A program made the position numbers and the translations under genes. The notes below the pieces were generated by a model that was not told the DNA's origin, searched no databases, and saw only the letters and a program-made list of their open reading frames with translations. From Subtercola boreus (lineage in GTDB: Bacteria; Actinomycetota; Actinomycetes; Actinomycetales; Microbacteriaceae), in assembly GCF_003399645.1 (NCBI RefSeq), contig NZ_NBXD01000007.1:62001-126000 (forward strand): a stretch of DNA of 64,000 nucleotides. The letters run 5' to 3'. The first letter of the stretch is position 1. Each line of letters starts with the position of its first letter. This document shows, in pieces, positions 42,598 to 50,997 of the stretch.

Positions 42598-45507
42598 GTG
42601 TCAGGCCCGAGAAAGCTCGTCATCGTCGAGTCACCAACCAAGGTGAAGTCCATCGCCCAGTACCTCGGCGACGGCTATGAGGTTCAGGCCTCGGTTGGGC
42701 ACATCCGCGACCTCGTCGAGCCCAAGAACCTGCCCCCGGAGCTCAAGAAGGGCTCCCTCGGCAAGTTCTCCGTCGACGTCGAAAACGGTTTCGCTCCCTA
42801 CTACGTCGTCTCGGCCGAGAAGCGCAAGACCGTCGCAGAACTGAAGAAAGCCCTGGCCAACGCCGACGAGCTCTACCTGGCAACTGATGAAGACCGCGAG
42901 GGCGAAGCCATTGCATGGCACCTGCTCGAGGTGCTGAAGCCCAAGGTGCCCGTGCGCCGCATGGTGTTCCACGAGATCACCAAAGAGGCCATCGAGCACG
43001 CGAGGGACAACACCCGCGACATCGATGAGGCCCTCGTCGACGCACAGGAGACGCGCCGCATTCTCGACCGGCTCTACGGCTACGAGATCTCGCCCGTTCT
43101 GTGGCGGAAGGTCGGCCCCGGCCTCTCCGCGGGTCGGGTGCAGTCGGCAGCCACCCGTCTGGTCGTCGAACGCGAGCGTGAACGCCTCGCCTTCACGGCC
43201 GCCGGCTACTGGGACCTGAACGCCACTCTCGCCGACGCCGTGCAGAAGGGGTCGGATGCCCAGCAGTTCGCTGCGCGCTTGGTGAGGGTGAACGGCGAGC
43301 GTATCGCGACCGGTCGCGACTTCGACGAGTCCGGAAAGCTGAAGAGCACAGCGAGCATGCTCAGCGAATCGCAGGCGCACTCGCTCGCCGCTGCGTTGAA
43401 AGACCCGAGCGTCGGCATCCAGGTCGCCAACGTGGAGTCAAAGCCCTACACACGGCGCCCGGCGGCGCCGTTCACCACATCGACTCTGCAGCAGGAGGCG
43501 GCGCGCAAGCTGCGCTTCTCGGCCCGACAGACGATGAGCGTTGCGCAGTCGCTCTACGAGAACGGCTACATCACCTACATGCGTACCGACTCTCCGTCGC
43601 TGTCGCAGCAGGCCCTGAATGCGGCCCGCAGCCAGGCCACGTCGCTCTACGGCGCTGAGACAGTGCCCGACAAGCCCCGGCTCTACTCGGGCAAGGGAAA
43701 GAACGCGCAGGAGGCCCACGAGGCCATCCGCCCAGCCGGCGAGACCTTCCGCACCCCGTCGCAGGTCGCGTCTGCACTCCGCGGCAACGATTTCAAGCTC
43801 TACGAACTCATATGGAAGCGCACCGTCGCCTCGCAGATGGCTGACGCCAAGGGTTCCACGGCCTCTGTGACGATCACCGCTGGCCCCACCCCGGTCGACG
43901 GCCTCACCGCCACGACCGTCGCGGAGTTCTCCGCGAGTGGCACCGTCATCACGTTCCGGGGCTTCATGCTCGCCTACGAGGAGAGCCTCGACGAAGACCG
44001 CAACGCGTCGACCGATCCGACCGAGTCGAAACTGCCCCCCCTCACCACGGGCCAGAAGCTCCGCGCAGTGGAGGTCGAGGCAGCCGGTCACGAGACGAGC
44101 CCGCCCCCGCGCTATACCGAGGCGAGCCTGGTCAAGACGCTCGACGAGCTCGGAATCGGCCGCCCGTCGACCTACGCCTCCATCATTTCGACCATCATCG
44201 ATCGTGGCTACGTGACGCCGCGCGGGCAGGCGCTCGTTCCGAACTGGATCGCGTTCTCGGTCATCCGTCTGCTCGAGGAGTTCTTCTCCGAGCTCGTGAA
44301 CTACGAGTTCACGGCCGAACTGGAGTCCGACCTCGACAAGATCGCCGGCGGTGAAGAAGATCGCGTCGACTGGCTGAACGGGTTCTACTTCGGCAACGAG
44401 GGCCACCGGGGTCTCCGAAGCGTCATCGACAATCTGGGCGACATCGACGCGAAGGCGATCAACTCGATCCCGCTCTCCGATGAGATAACCCTCCGCATCG
44501 GAAAGTACGGCCCCTACCTCGAGGTCGCCGAGGAGGCCGAGGTCGATCTCGCCACAGGCGAGGTCAAGCCTCCCCGTCGGGTCAACATCCCGCCCGAGCT
44601 GGCTCCCGACGAGTTGACCCTCACGAAGGCCGTCGAGCTGATCGAGGCACCCGTCGTCGTCGACCGCGTGATCGGGGTCAACCCCGAGAACGGCAAGAAC
44701 ATCGTCGCGAAGGATGGCCGGTTCGGCCCCTACGTGACCGAGGTCGACCCCGAACTCACGGCCGAGCAGGAGGCCGAGGCCGCCGCAGCCCTGCTCGCCG
44801 CAGCCGCACTCCTGGTCGAGCCTCCGGCCGAGGCAGCGACCGCTGCCGCCGGCGCTGCCACGGGCACGGGCGCCACTACGGCCACCACGGCCACCAAGGC
44901 AGTGAAGAAGCCCGCGGCCAAGAAGCCGGCGGCGAAAAAGGCCCCCGCCAAGGCTGCCGCCGTCAAGCCGCGCACTGCGTCGCTGTTCAAGTCGATGGAT
45001 CTCGCCGCCATCGACATCGATACGGCTCTCAAGCTGCTGGCACTGCCGCGAACCGTCGGCGAAGACCCCGAACTCTCGGAGACGATCACCGCGCAGAACG
45101 GCAAGTTCGGCCCCTATCTGAAACGCGGAACCGACACCCGCTCACTCGACAACGAAGACCTGATCTTCGAGATCGACCTTCCCGGGGCGCTGGAGCTGTT
45201 CGCCCAGCCGAAGTACGGCGCTCGCCGTGCATCCAGTGCTCTGAAAGACTTTGACGAGCCCGACCCCGAGAGCGGTAAGGCCATCAAGATCAAAGACGGT
45301 CGTTTCGGCGCCTACGTCACCGACGGAGTGACGAACGCCACCATTCCCAAGGCAGAGACGATCGAGGAGATCGACTTCGACCGGGCCGTGCAGCTTCTTG
45401 CCGACAAGCGTGCGAAGGGCCCGGCGAAGCCGCGCACTCCAGCGAAGCGCGCGACTGCCGCGACCACCCGAAAGGCTCCCGCTCGAAAGGCTGCTCCCAA
45501 AAAGTGA
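42598..45507 (+). CDS. topA: DNA topoisomerase I
   Basis: 969 residues from GTG 42598, where 'GPRKLVIVESPTKVKSIAQYL' opens the Toprim domain. 'TDEDREGEAIAWHLLEVL' supplies the acidic metal ligands, and 'GRVQSAATRLV' and 'YITYMRTDS' the active-site tyrosine (Tyr327). Several C-terminal topo-I repeats ('NGKFGPYLKRG', 'DGRFGAYVTDG') carry no Cys zinc fingers, and a Lys/Ala/Pro-rich tail ends the chain, as in other actinobacterial enzymes. It relaxes negative supercoils. It is coupled to tmk by a GTGA overlap. The frame is open upstream into the tad region, but that is not part of TopA. Confidence 0.96.
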   Translation: MSGPRKLVIVESPTKVKSIAQYLGDGYEVQASVGHIRDLVEPKNLPPELKKGSLGKFSVDVENGFAPYYVVSAEKRKTVAELKKALANADELYLATDEDREGEAIAWHLLEVLKPKVPVRRMVFHEITKEAIEHARDNTRDIDEALVDAQETRRILDRLYGYEISPVLWRKVGPGLSAGRVQSAATRLVVERERERLAFTAAGYWDLNATLADAVQKGSDAQQFAARLVRVNGERIATGRDFDESGKLKSTASMLSESQAHSLAAALKDPSVGIQVANVESKPYTRRPAAPFTTSTLQQEAARKLRFSARQTMSVAQSLYENGYITYMRTDSPSLSQQALNAARSQATSLYGAETVPDKPRLYSGKGKNAQEAHEAIRPAGETFRTPSQVASALRGNDFKLYELIWKRTVASQMADAKGSTASVTITAGPTPVDGLTATTVAEFSASGTVITFRGFMLAYEESLDEDRNASTDPTESKLPPLTTGQKLRAVEVEAAGHETSPPPRYTEASLVKTLDELGIGRPSTYASIISTIIDRGYVTPRGQALVPNWIAFSVIRLLEEFFSELVNYEFTAELESDLDKIAGGEEDRVDWLNGFYFGNEGHRGLRSVIDNLGDIDAKAINSIPLSDEITLRIGKYGPYLEVAEEAEVDLATGEVKPPRRVNIPPELAPDELTLTKAVELIEAPVVVDRVIGVNPENGKNIVAKDGRFGPYVTEVDPELTAEQEAEAAAALLAAAALLVEPPAEAATAAAGAATGTGATTATTATKAVKKPAAKKPAAKKAPAKAAAVKPRTASLFKSMDLAAIDIDTALKLLALPRTVGEDPELSETITAQNGKFGPYLKRGTDTRSLDNEDLIFEIDLPGALELFAQPKYGARRASSALKDFDEPDPESGKAIKIKDGRFGAYVTDGVTNATIPKAETIEEIDFDRAVQLLADKRAKGPAKPRTPAKRATAATTRKAPARKAAPKK

Positions 45508-46163
45508 CCGGTCGAGCTGGGCAATCGGTCGAACCCGGCCTCTTCGTGACCATCGAGGGCGGTGACGGCGCAGGCAAGTCCACCCAGGCCGCCCTGCTCG
45601 AGGAGTGGCTGGTCGCCTCCGGTCGCACGGTCGTGCGCACCCGCGAACCCGGTGGAACCGACTTCGGGCTCGAGGTGCGCGAGATCGTGCTGCACAGCCG
45701 TGGCCACATCACGCCGCGCGCCGAGGCGCTGCTGTACGCGGCCGACCGCGCCCAGCACATCGCCACGAAGGTCAGGCCCGCTCTCGACAGAGGCGAGGTG
45801 GTGATCCAGGATCGCTACATCGACTCATCGGTCGCCTACCAGGGTGCCGGCCGGGTGCTCGACGGGGCTGAGATCCGGCGGCTCTCCGAATGGGCGACCG
45901 AAGATCTGGTTCCCGACCTCACGGTGCTCATCGATCTCGACGAATCTCTCGCGCGCGAACGGCTGAACAGTGCACAGAAGCGTTTCGACAGGCTGGAGGC
46001 CGAGAAGAACGAGTTTCACCGGCGTGTTCGCGAGTCGTTTCTCTCAATTGCCAAGGCCGAGCCCGAGCGGTTCGTCGTCGTCGACGGGGCGCTCTCGCCG
46101 GCCGAGATCTCGGCCCGCATTCGACACCGTCTCACACCGCTTCTCGTCAGCCCTGCCCGGTAG
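45504..46163 (+). CDS. tmk: Thymidylate kinase
   Basis: 219 residues from GTG 45504, overlapping the topA stop. P-loop 'TIEGGDGAGKSTQAALLEEWL', then 'TREPGGTDFGLEVREI', the DRY-type 'IQDRYIDSSVAYQGAGR', and a lid segment 'EKNEFHRRVRESF'. It converts dTMP to dTDP in the cytosol. The order topA-tmk-holB is a common actinobacterial arrangement. Confidence 0.96.
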   Translation: MTGRAGQSVEPGLFVTIEGGDGAGKSTQAALLEEWLVASGRTVVRTREPGGTDFGLEVREIVLHSRGHITPRAEALLYAADRAQHIATKVRPALDRGEVVIQDRYIDSSVAYQGAGRVLDGAEIRRLSEWATEDLVPDLTVLIDLDESLARERLNSAQKRFDRLEAEKNEFHRRVRESFLSIAKAEPERFVVVDGALSPAEISARIRHRLTPLLVSPAR

Positions 46164-46172
46164 GTTGTGCGT

Positions 46173-47336
46173 ATGAGCGTGTGGAGCGAGCTGACCGGCC
46201 AGTCAGAGGCGATCGACCTCTTCAAGGATGCCGCCGGCAACGTCGGCGGCGCCATGACCCATTCGTGGCTGATCACCGGGCCTCCCGGCTCGGGTCGCTC
46301 GAACCTCGCCTACGCTTTCGCATCTGCCCTGCTCTGCCGTGACGGCGGATGCGGCCACTGTCGTGACTGCCGGCAGGTCGCGGCCCGCACTCACCCCGAC
46401 CTCGCCGTGCTCAGCACCGACCGGGTGATCATCTCCATCGAGGAGGTGCGTTCGCTGGTGTCGAGTTCACAGTTCTCGCCCTCGGTCTCGCGCTACCGCG
46501 TGATGGTCATCGAAGACGCCGACCGGATGGTGGAGCGAACCTCCAACGTGCTGCTGAAGGCCCTCGAAGAGCCGCCCGAGCGAACCGTCTGGATTCTCTG
46601 CGCGCCCAGCGAAGCCGACCTCCTCCCGACGATCCGATCGAGGGTGCGTTCCGTGCGGCTTCGCGTTCCGGCCGTCGACGACGTCGCCCGGCTGCTCGAG
46701 CGTCGAGACGGTGTCGACCCCGAGACCGCGCGGCGCGCGGCGCGTGAGGCGCAGAGCCACATCGGCATGGCCCACCGTCTGGCCACGAACGCGGAGGCCC
46801 GAGCGCGACGGGATGAGACGCTCTCGGTGGCCCTGGGCATCCGGAGTGTGCCGGAGGCGGTCATGGCCGCAGCTCGGCTGCTCGAGCTCGCGAAAGACGA
46901 CGCCCAGGCGATCACCGAGGAGCGCGACGCCCACGAGCGCGAGAACACCCTGCGAACGCTCGGCGTCGAGCCGGGCCAGGCCGTACCGATGGCACTGCGC
47001 TCACAGGTGAAGGCGCTCGAAGACGACCAGAAGCGTCGTTCGACGCGCAGCCTCCGCGACGGTATCGACCGCATTCTCGTCGACCTGCTCTCGCTCTACC
47101 GCGACGTGCTGCTGCAGCAACTCGCTGCCAGCCTCGAACCCATCAACGCCGCCATCCAGTCGAAGGTCGATGCCCTCGCGCAGCAGGGCGAACCGGCCGA
47201 CACCCTGGCCATCATGGATGCGATCTCCGACGCCCGACGCCGCATCGCCGCGAATGTCACCCCCGCCCTAGCCCTCGAGGCCATGCTCATCACCGTGGCT
47301 CTGCCGCGCACCGCACCACGAAAGGTCCTTCCGTGA
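46173..47336 (+). CDS. holB: DNA polymerase III subunit delta'
   Basis: 387 residues from ATG 46173 (GTG 46167 in frame). 'WLITGPPGSGRSNLAYAFASAL' is a degenerate P-loop with Arg in place of the Lys, as expected for the non-ATP-hydrolysing delta' subunit. A zinc module 'CRDGGCGHCRDC' and 'RVMVIEDADRMVERTSNVLLKALEEPP' follow, and 'SRVRSVRLRVP'. It is part of the clamp-loader complex. It follows tmk by 9 bases and overlaps the next gene by 4. Confidence 0.94.
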   Translation: MSVWSELTGQSEAIDLFKDAAGNVGGAMTHSWLITGPPGSGRSNLAYAFASALLCRDGGCGHCRDCRQVAARTHPDLAVLSTDRVIISIEEVRSLVSSSQFSPSVSRYRVMVIEDADRMVERTSNVLLKALEEPPERTVWILCAPSEADLLPTIRSRVRSVRLRVPAVDDVARLLERRDGVDPETARRAAREAQSHIGMAHRLATNAEARARRDETLSVALGIRSVPEAVMAAARLLELAKDDAQAITEERDAHERENTLRTLGVEPGQAVPMALRSQVKALEDDQKRRSTRSLRDGIDRILVDLLSLYRDVLLQQLAASLEPINAAIQSKVDALAQQGEPADTLAIMDAISDARRRIAANVTPALALEAMLITVALPRTAPRKVLP

Positions 47337-48949
47337 CAGAACAGCACCGCACCGAACGGCCACCGACCCGCATGCGTCGCCGGGTTCTCGGTGGCGTCGG
47401 AATGGCCGCGATCGCCGTTCTCGCTCTCTCGGGCTGCACGACCTGGTTCGCATCGGGCGGCAGCGGCAGCGGCGCGGCCTCGGGTTCCGGCCAGTCCACG
47501 GGTGCGCCCGCAGGCACCTCGACCCCCACGGGCGAGAACGTTGCAGCCGACCTCAAGCCGTTCTACGACCAGACCCTCGCCTGGACGGACTGTGACAACG
47601 GCTTCGAGTGCACGACGGCTGTGGTACCGCTCGACTGGAGCGCGCCGACCGGCGACACCATCACTCTCGCCCTCATCAAGCAGCCGGCCAAGAGCGGCAC
47701 GCGCCAGGGCACCCTCTTCGTCAATCCCGGCGGCCCCGGCGTCTCTGCTCTCGATTTCGTCAAAGACAGCGTCGATTTCGCCGTCGACCCCTCTGTTCAG
47801 CAGCAGTACGACATCGTGGGGTTCGACCCGCGGGGTGTCGGTGCATCGTCGGCTGTCACCTGTGTGACGTCGGCCCAGATGGACGCCTACCTCTACGACA
47901 TCATCCCCGGCAAGCGTGGCTCGGCCGAGTGGCTGACCGCAGCGAACGCCAGCGCGAAAGCGTTCGGTGACGGCTGTAAGTCAGGAACGGGTGCCCTGCT
48001 CGGTACCATCGACACCGAGAGCACCGTTCGCGATCTCGACGCCCTGCGTGCATCCGTCGGCGACACCGGCCTCAACTACCTCGGGTACTCCTACGGCACG
48101 TTCATCGGCGGCGAGTACGCGACGCTCTTCCCCGACAAGGTTCGCCGCATGACGATCGACGGCGTGGTCGATCCCACGTCGACTGGCTTCGCGTCGAGCA
48201 TCGGCCAGGCGAAGGGTTTCGAGGGCGCCCTCAAGGCCTACCTCACCGACTGTCTGCAGGGTTCCGGATGCCCGTTCTCGGGCTCCGTGGACAATGCCAC
48301 GATGCAGGTTCAGACCCTCCTGAACGCCGTCGACACCACACCGATCACCGCATCGGATGGCCGCAAGCTCGGGTCGGCCAGCCTGCTCACAGCGATCTTC
48401 TACCCGCTGTACACCCAGAGCAGCTGGCCCTACCTCTCACAGATGATCGCCCAGGTGAAGCAGGGCAATGCCGAGTTGGCCTTTCAACTGGCAGACGCCT
48501 ACAACGGTCGCAACGCAGACGGCAGCTATCAGAACAATCAGACCGAAGCCTTCACGGCCATCAACTGTCTCGACTACCCGGCGGTGACGGATGCCGCGAC
48601 CATCGCCCAGCAGAATGCCGAGCTCATCGCCGCTGCTCCCACCTTCGGCCCGTGGTGGACCTACGGAGACATCGGCTGCGCGAACTGGCCCGTGCCGGCG
48701 ACGCGCACGCCCGCTCCGGTGAGCGATACGGGTGCCCCGACCATCCTCGTCGTCGGAACGACCGATGATCCGGCTACGCCGTACGAAGACGCGGTCGCGG
48801 TGTCGAAGCAGCTGACCGGCTCGCAGTTGATCACCTACGTCGGCGAGGGTCACACCGCCTACGGAACATCGTCGTGCGTGCATTCGCTCGTCGACGAGTA
48901 CTTCCTCACCGGCGACGCTCCCAGTTCAGACCCGCGGTGCACCCGGTGA
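47333..48949 (+). CDS. Lipoprotein alpha/beta-hydrolase with TAP-like C-terminal domain
   Basis: 538 residues from GTG 47333. A signal peptide ends in the lipobox 'LSGC', followed by a Gly/Ser linker, so the enzyme is tethered outside the membrane. The hydrolase domain has 'LFVNPGGPGVSALDF' (oxyanion region), 'VGFDPRGVGAS', and the nucleophile elbow 'GYSYGTFIGGEYA'. The C-terminal TAP-like domain has 'PTILVVGTTDDPATPYEDA' (Asp) and 'VGEGHTAYG' (His). Such proteins resemble tripeptidyl aminopeptidases and other S33 hydrolases; the natural substrate is unknown. The stop precedes a divergently unrelated TetR gene by 54 bases. Confidence 0.9.
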   Translation: MTEQHRTERPPTRMRRRVLGGVGMAAIAVLALSGCTTWFASGGSGSGAASGSGQSTGAPAGTSTPTGENVAADLKPFYDQTLAWTDCDNGFECTTAVVPLDWSAPTGDTITLALIKQPAKSGTRQGTLFVNPGGPGVSALDFVKDSVDFAVDPSVQQQYDIVGFDPRGVGASSAVTCVTSAQMDAYLYDIIPGKRGSAEWLTAANASAKAFGDGCKSGTGALLGTIDTESTVRDLDALRASVGDTGLNYLGYSYGTFIGGEYATLFPDKVRRMTIDGVVDPTSTGFASSIGQAKGFEGALKAYLTDCLQGSGCPFSGSVDNATMQVQTLLNAVDTTPITASDGRKLGSASLLTAIFYPLYTQSSWPYLSQMIAQVKQGNAELAFQLADAYNGRNADGSYQNNQTEAFTAINCLDYPAVTDAATIAQQNAELIAAAPTFGPWWTYGDIGCANWPVPATRTPAPVSDTGAPTILVVGTTDDPATPYEDAVAVSKQLTGSQLITYVGEGHTAYGTSSCVHSLVDEYFLTGDAPSSDPRCTR

Positions 48950-49003
48950 TGATTGCGGGCACGGTCCTGTCACATTCTTGCGGTGTCTGCAACAATTGAC
49001 ATC

Positions 49004-49702
49004 GTGAGTACCGCTATCAGCACTGCAGCTGGAGCCCCATCGGCCCCGGCCTCCGACGGGGGCCCGGAAGAGCTTCCCGATGTGGGGCTGCGCGAGCGCA
49101 AACGCCGCGCCACCAGCCGTAGCATCCAGCGCGCCGTTCTGGAGTTGAGCCGCGACAAGGGCCTCGACAACGTCACTGTCGACGAGATCAGCCGCCGGGC
49201 AGACGTGTCGCCGCGCACCTTCTTCAACTACTTCTCCTCGAAAGAGTCTGCGGTTCTCGGTGAGTCCCCGTTCTCCTTGAAATCCGCCGATGTGCAGACC
49301 TTCATCGCCGCCGGGCCCGGGCAGCCGATCTTCGACGGGCTCCTTGTCATCATGCGCTCCATGGCCGAGACCGACGACCATGACCTGGAGATGCACCAGT
49401 TGCGCAAGATGGTCGTACGCGACTACCCCCACCTGCTCGTGCAGAGAATTACCAGCATGCACGAATTCGAGCTCGAGCTCACCGGAGCGATCGAAGAGCG
49501 GCTGGTGACGGATGCGCGGCAGGGAGCATCCGGTACCGAAATACCCGATCAGGCGGTGATCAGCGAACGCGCCCGTCTCATTGCCATGGTCTCCATCGCC
49601 ACGATGCGGCACGCCTGGGCGAGGTGGGCGGCCGCGGCGGAGACCCAGTCGATGTCGACGCTGTTGACGCATTCGTTCCGCGAGCTGCAAACACTCCTAT
49701 AA
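49004..49702 (+). CDS. TetR-family transcriptional regulator
   Basis: 232 residues from GTG 49004 ('VSTAISTAAGAPSAP'); the frame is open back to 48953. The N-terminal helix-turn-helix reads 'RATSRSIQRAVLEL', 'VTVDEISRRADVSPRTFFNYF' and 'SSKESAV'. The C-terminal ligand domain shows no recognised subfamily. No transporter or enzyme lies next to it, so the controlled gene is unknown; self-regulation is likely, as in most of the family. tRNA-Thr follows 35 bases downstream on the same strand. Confidence 0.9.
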   Translation: MSTAISTAAGAPSAPASDGGPEELPDVGLRERKRRATSRSIQRAVLELSRDKGLDNVTVDEISRRADVSPRTFFNYFSSKESAVLGESPFSLKSADVQTFIAAGPGQPIFDGLLVIMRSMAETDDHDLEMHQLRKMVVRDYPHLLVQRITSMHEFELELTGAIEERLVTDARQGASGTEIPDQAVISERARLIAMVSIATMRHAWARWAAAAETQSMSTLLTHSFRELQTLL

Positions 49703-49737
49703 GATTGCTTGCTGTGCCGGTGACTCTTGCCGGCCAG

Positions 49738-49810
49738 GCCGCCTTAGCTCAGTCGGTAGAGCGATTCACTCGTAATGAATAGGTCATCAGTTCGATTCTG
49801 ATAGGCGGCC
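49738..49810 (+). tRNA. tRNA-Thr (CGT)
   Basis: A 73-base cloverleaf: acceptor GCCGCCT/AGGCGGC, D-arm with AGCTCAGTCGGTAGAGC, anticodon stem ATTCA/TGAAT around loop CTCGTAA (anticodon CGT), T-arm with AGTTCGATTCT. CCA is not encoded. It decodes ACG. Confidence 0.96.
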
Positions 49811-49819
49811 CGATCTGAA

Positions 49820-49844
49820 GGCCCGGGAGATCCGGGCCTTTTTT
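49820..49844 (+). terminator. Rho-independent terminator of tRNA-Thr
   Basis: GGCCCGG GAGAT CCGGGCC followed by six T, starting 10 bases after the tRNA. A textbook factor-independent terminator. Confidence 0.92.
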
Positions 49845-49886
49845 CTGTCTGACGGTGAGTCGGGCCACACATGCGAGGGAGCACAG

Positions 49887-50870
49887 ATGCCACAGGGACT
49901 TCGATGGGGAATTCTCGGAACGGGTGGCATTGCGGCTTCGTTCGCGGCAGATCTCCTGGCGAACGGGTTGCAACTCACCGCTGTGGGCTCTCGTTCGCAG
50001 GTCTCCGCCGATGAGTTCGCGGGGCGGTTCGGCAGTCCGACCGCCCACGCGAGCTACGAGGCCCTGGCCAGCGATCCGGATGTCGACGTGGTCTACGTCG
50101 CCACGCCGCATCCGTTCCATGAACAGAACGCTCTGCTGGCCATCCGGTCGGGCAAGCACGTGCTCGTCGAGAAGTCGTTCACGGTCAATGAGCGTGAAGC
50201 CCAGGCGATCGCCGATGCGGCCGCCGCGGCAGGTGTCGTCGTTCTCGAGGCCATGTGGACGAGGTTCTTGCCGCACATGGTGCGCATCCGGGAGATCATC
50301 GCGGCGGGCACCCTGGGTGACGTGCGCACCGTCATTGCCGACCACACCCAGAAGCTCCCCTCCGACCCGGCGCACCGCATCAACGCACCCGAGCTCGGTG
50401 GCGGGGCGCTGCTCGACCTGGGCATCTACCCCGTCTCCTTCGCCGTCGACGTGCTCGGTCTGCCGACACGGGTGATCGCGACGTCGTCGCCCACCGAGAC
50501 GGGTGTCGATCGGCAGACCGCGATCGTGCTCGAGCACGACGGCGGCCGCCAGTCTGTACTGCACACGGCGCTCGATACGGCAGGCCCCACCGCGGCCTCG
50601 GTTCTCGGAACAGAAGGCCGAATCGACATCGATCGCATCTGGTATGCACCGACGACGTTCCGGGTGATCGACTCTCAGCAGAACGTGATCGAAGAGTTCG
50701 ATCACCCGGTCGTCTCCCGGGGCATGCAGTACCAGGCCTGGGAGTTCGAGCGTGTCGTCGCGTCGGGCGAGCACGAGAGCCCCCTGCTCCCGGTCGCTGA
50801 GAGCGTCGCCATCATGGGTGTGCTCGACGAGGTGCGGCGGCAGATCGGGCTGGTCTACCCGGGCGAGTAG
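49887..50870 (+). CDS. Gfo/Idh/MocA-family oxidoreductase
   Basis: 327 residues from ATG 49887. The N-terminal Rossmann domain opens 'RWGILGTGGIAASFAADL' and continues 'DVDVVYVATPHPFHEQNALLAI' and 'GKHVLVEKSFTVNEREA', with the conserved 'EK' Lys. The C-terminal domain has 'EAMWTRFLPHMVRIREII' and 'GGGALLDLGIYPVSFAVDVLG', typical of the dihydrodiol-dehydrogenase-like branch. It is an NAD(P)-dependent dehydrogenase of a sugar, inositol or related compound; the substrate cannot be told. It is a single gene with no catabolic partners nearby. Confidence 0.92.
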   Translation: MPQGLRWGILGTGGIAASFAADLLANGLQLTAVGSRSQVSADEFAGRFGSPTAHASYEALASDPDVDVVYVATPHPFHEQNALLAIRSGKHVLVEKSFTVNEREAQAIADAAAAAGVVVLEAMWTRFLPHMVRIREIIAAGTLGDVRTVIADHTQKLPSDPAHRINAPELGGGALLDLGIYPVSFAVDVLGLPTRVIATSSPTETGVDRQTAIVLEHDGGRQSVLHTALDTAGPTAASVLGTEGRIDIDRIWYAPTTFRVIDSQQNVIEEFDHPVVSRGMQYQAWEFERVVASGEHESPLLPVAESVAIMGVLDEVRRQIGLVYPGE

Positions 50871-50884
50871 GTTCGGCGCTTCGG

Positions 50885-50956
50885 GCAGGCTGCGGCTGGG
50901 AGCTGCAACCGACGGTTCGGGCGGGCTGCGGCTGGGAGCTGCAACCGACGGTTCGG
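50885..50956 (+). repeat. Two tandem copies of a 36-bp repeat
   Basis: The unit with core GGCTGCGGCTGGGAGCTG is present at 50885-50920 and 50921-50956, almost identical apart from one base at the start. It lies between the oxidoreductase stop and the start of the carboxypeptidase gene, just ahead of its probable promoter (GGTACATTGACC). Function unknown; possibly a slippage or recombination product. Confidence 0.85.
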
Positions 50957-50997
50957 GCGCTTCGAGCCCGTGCAGGGTCGGCTGGTACATTGACCGG

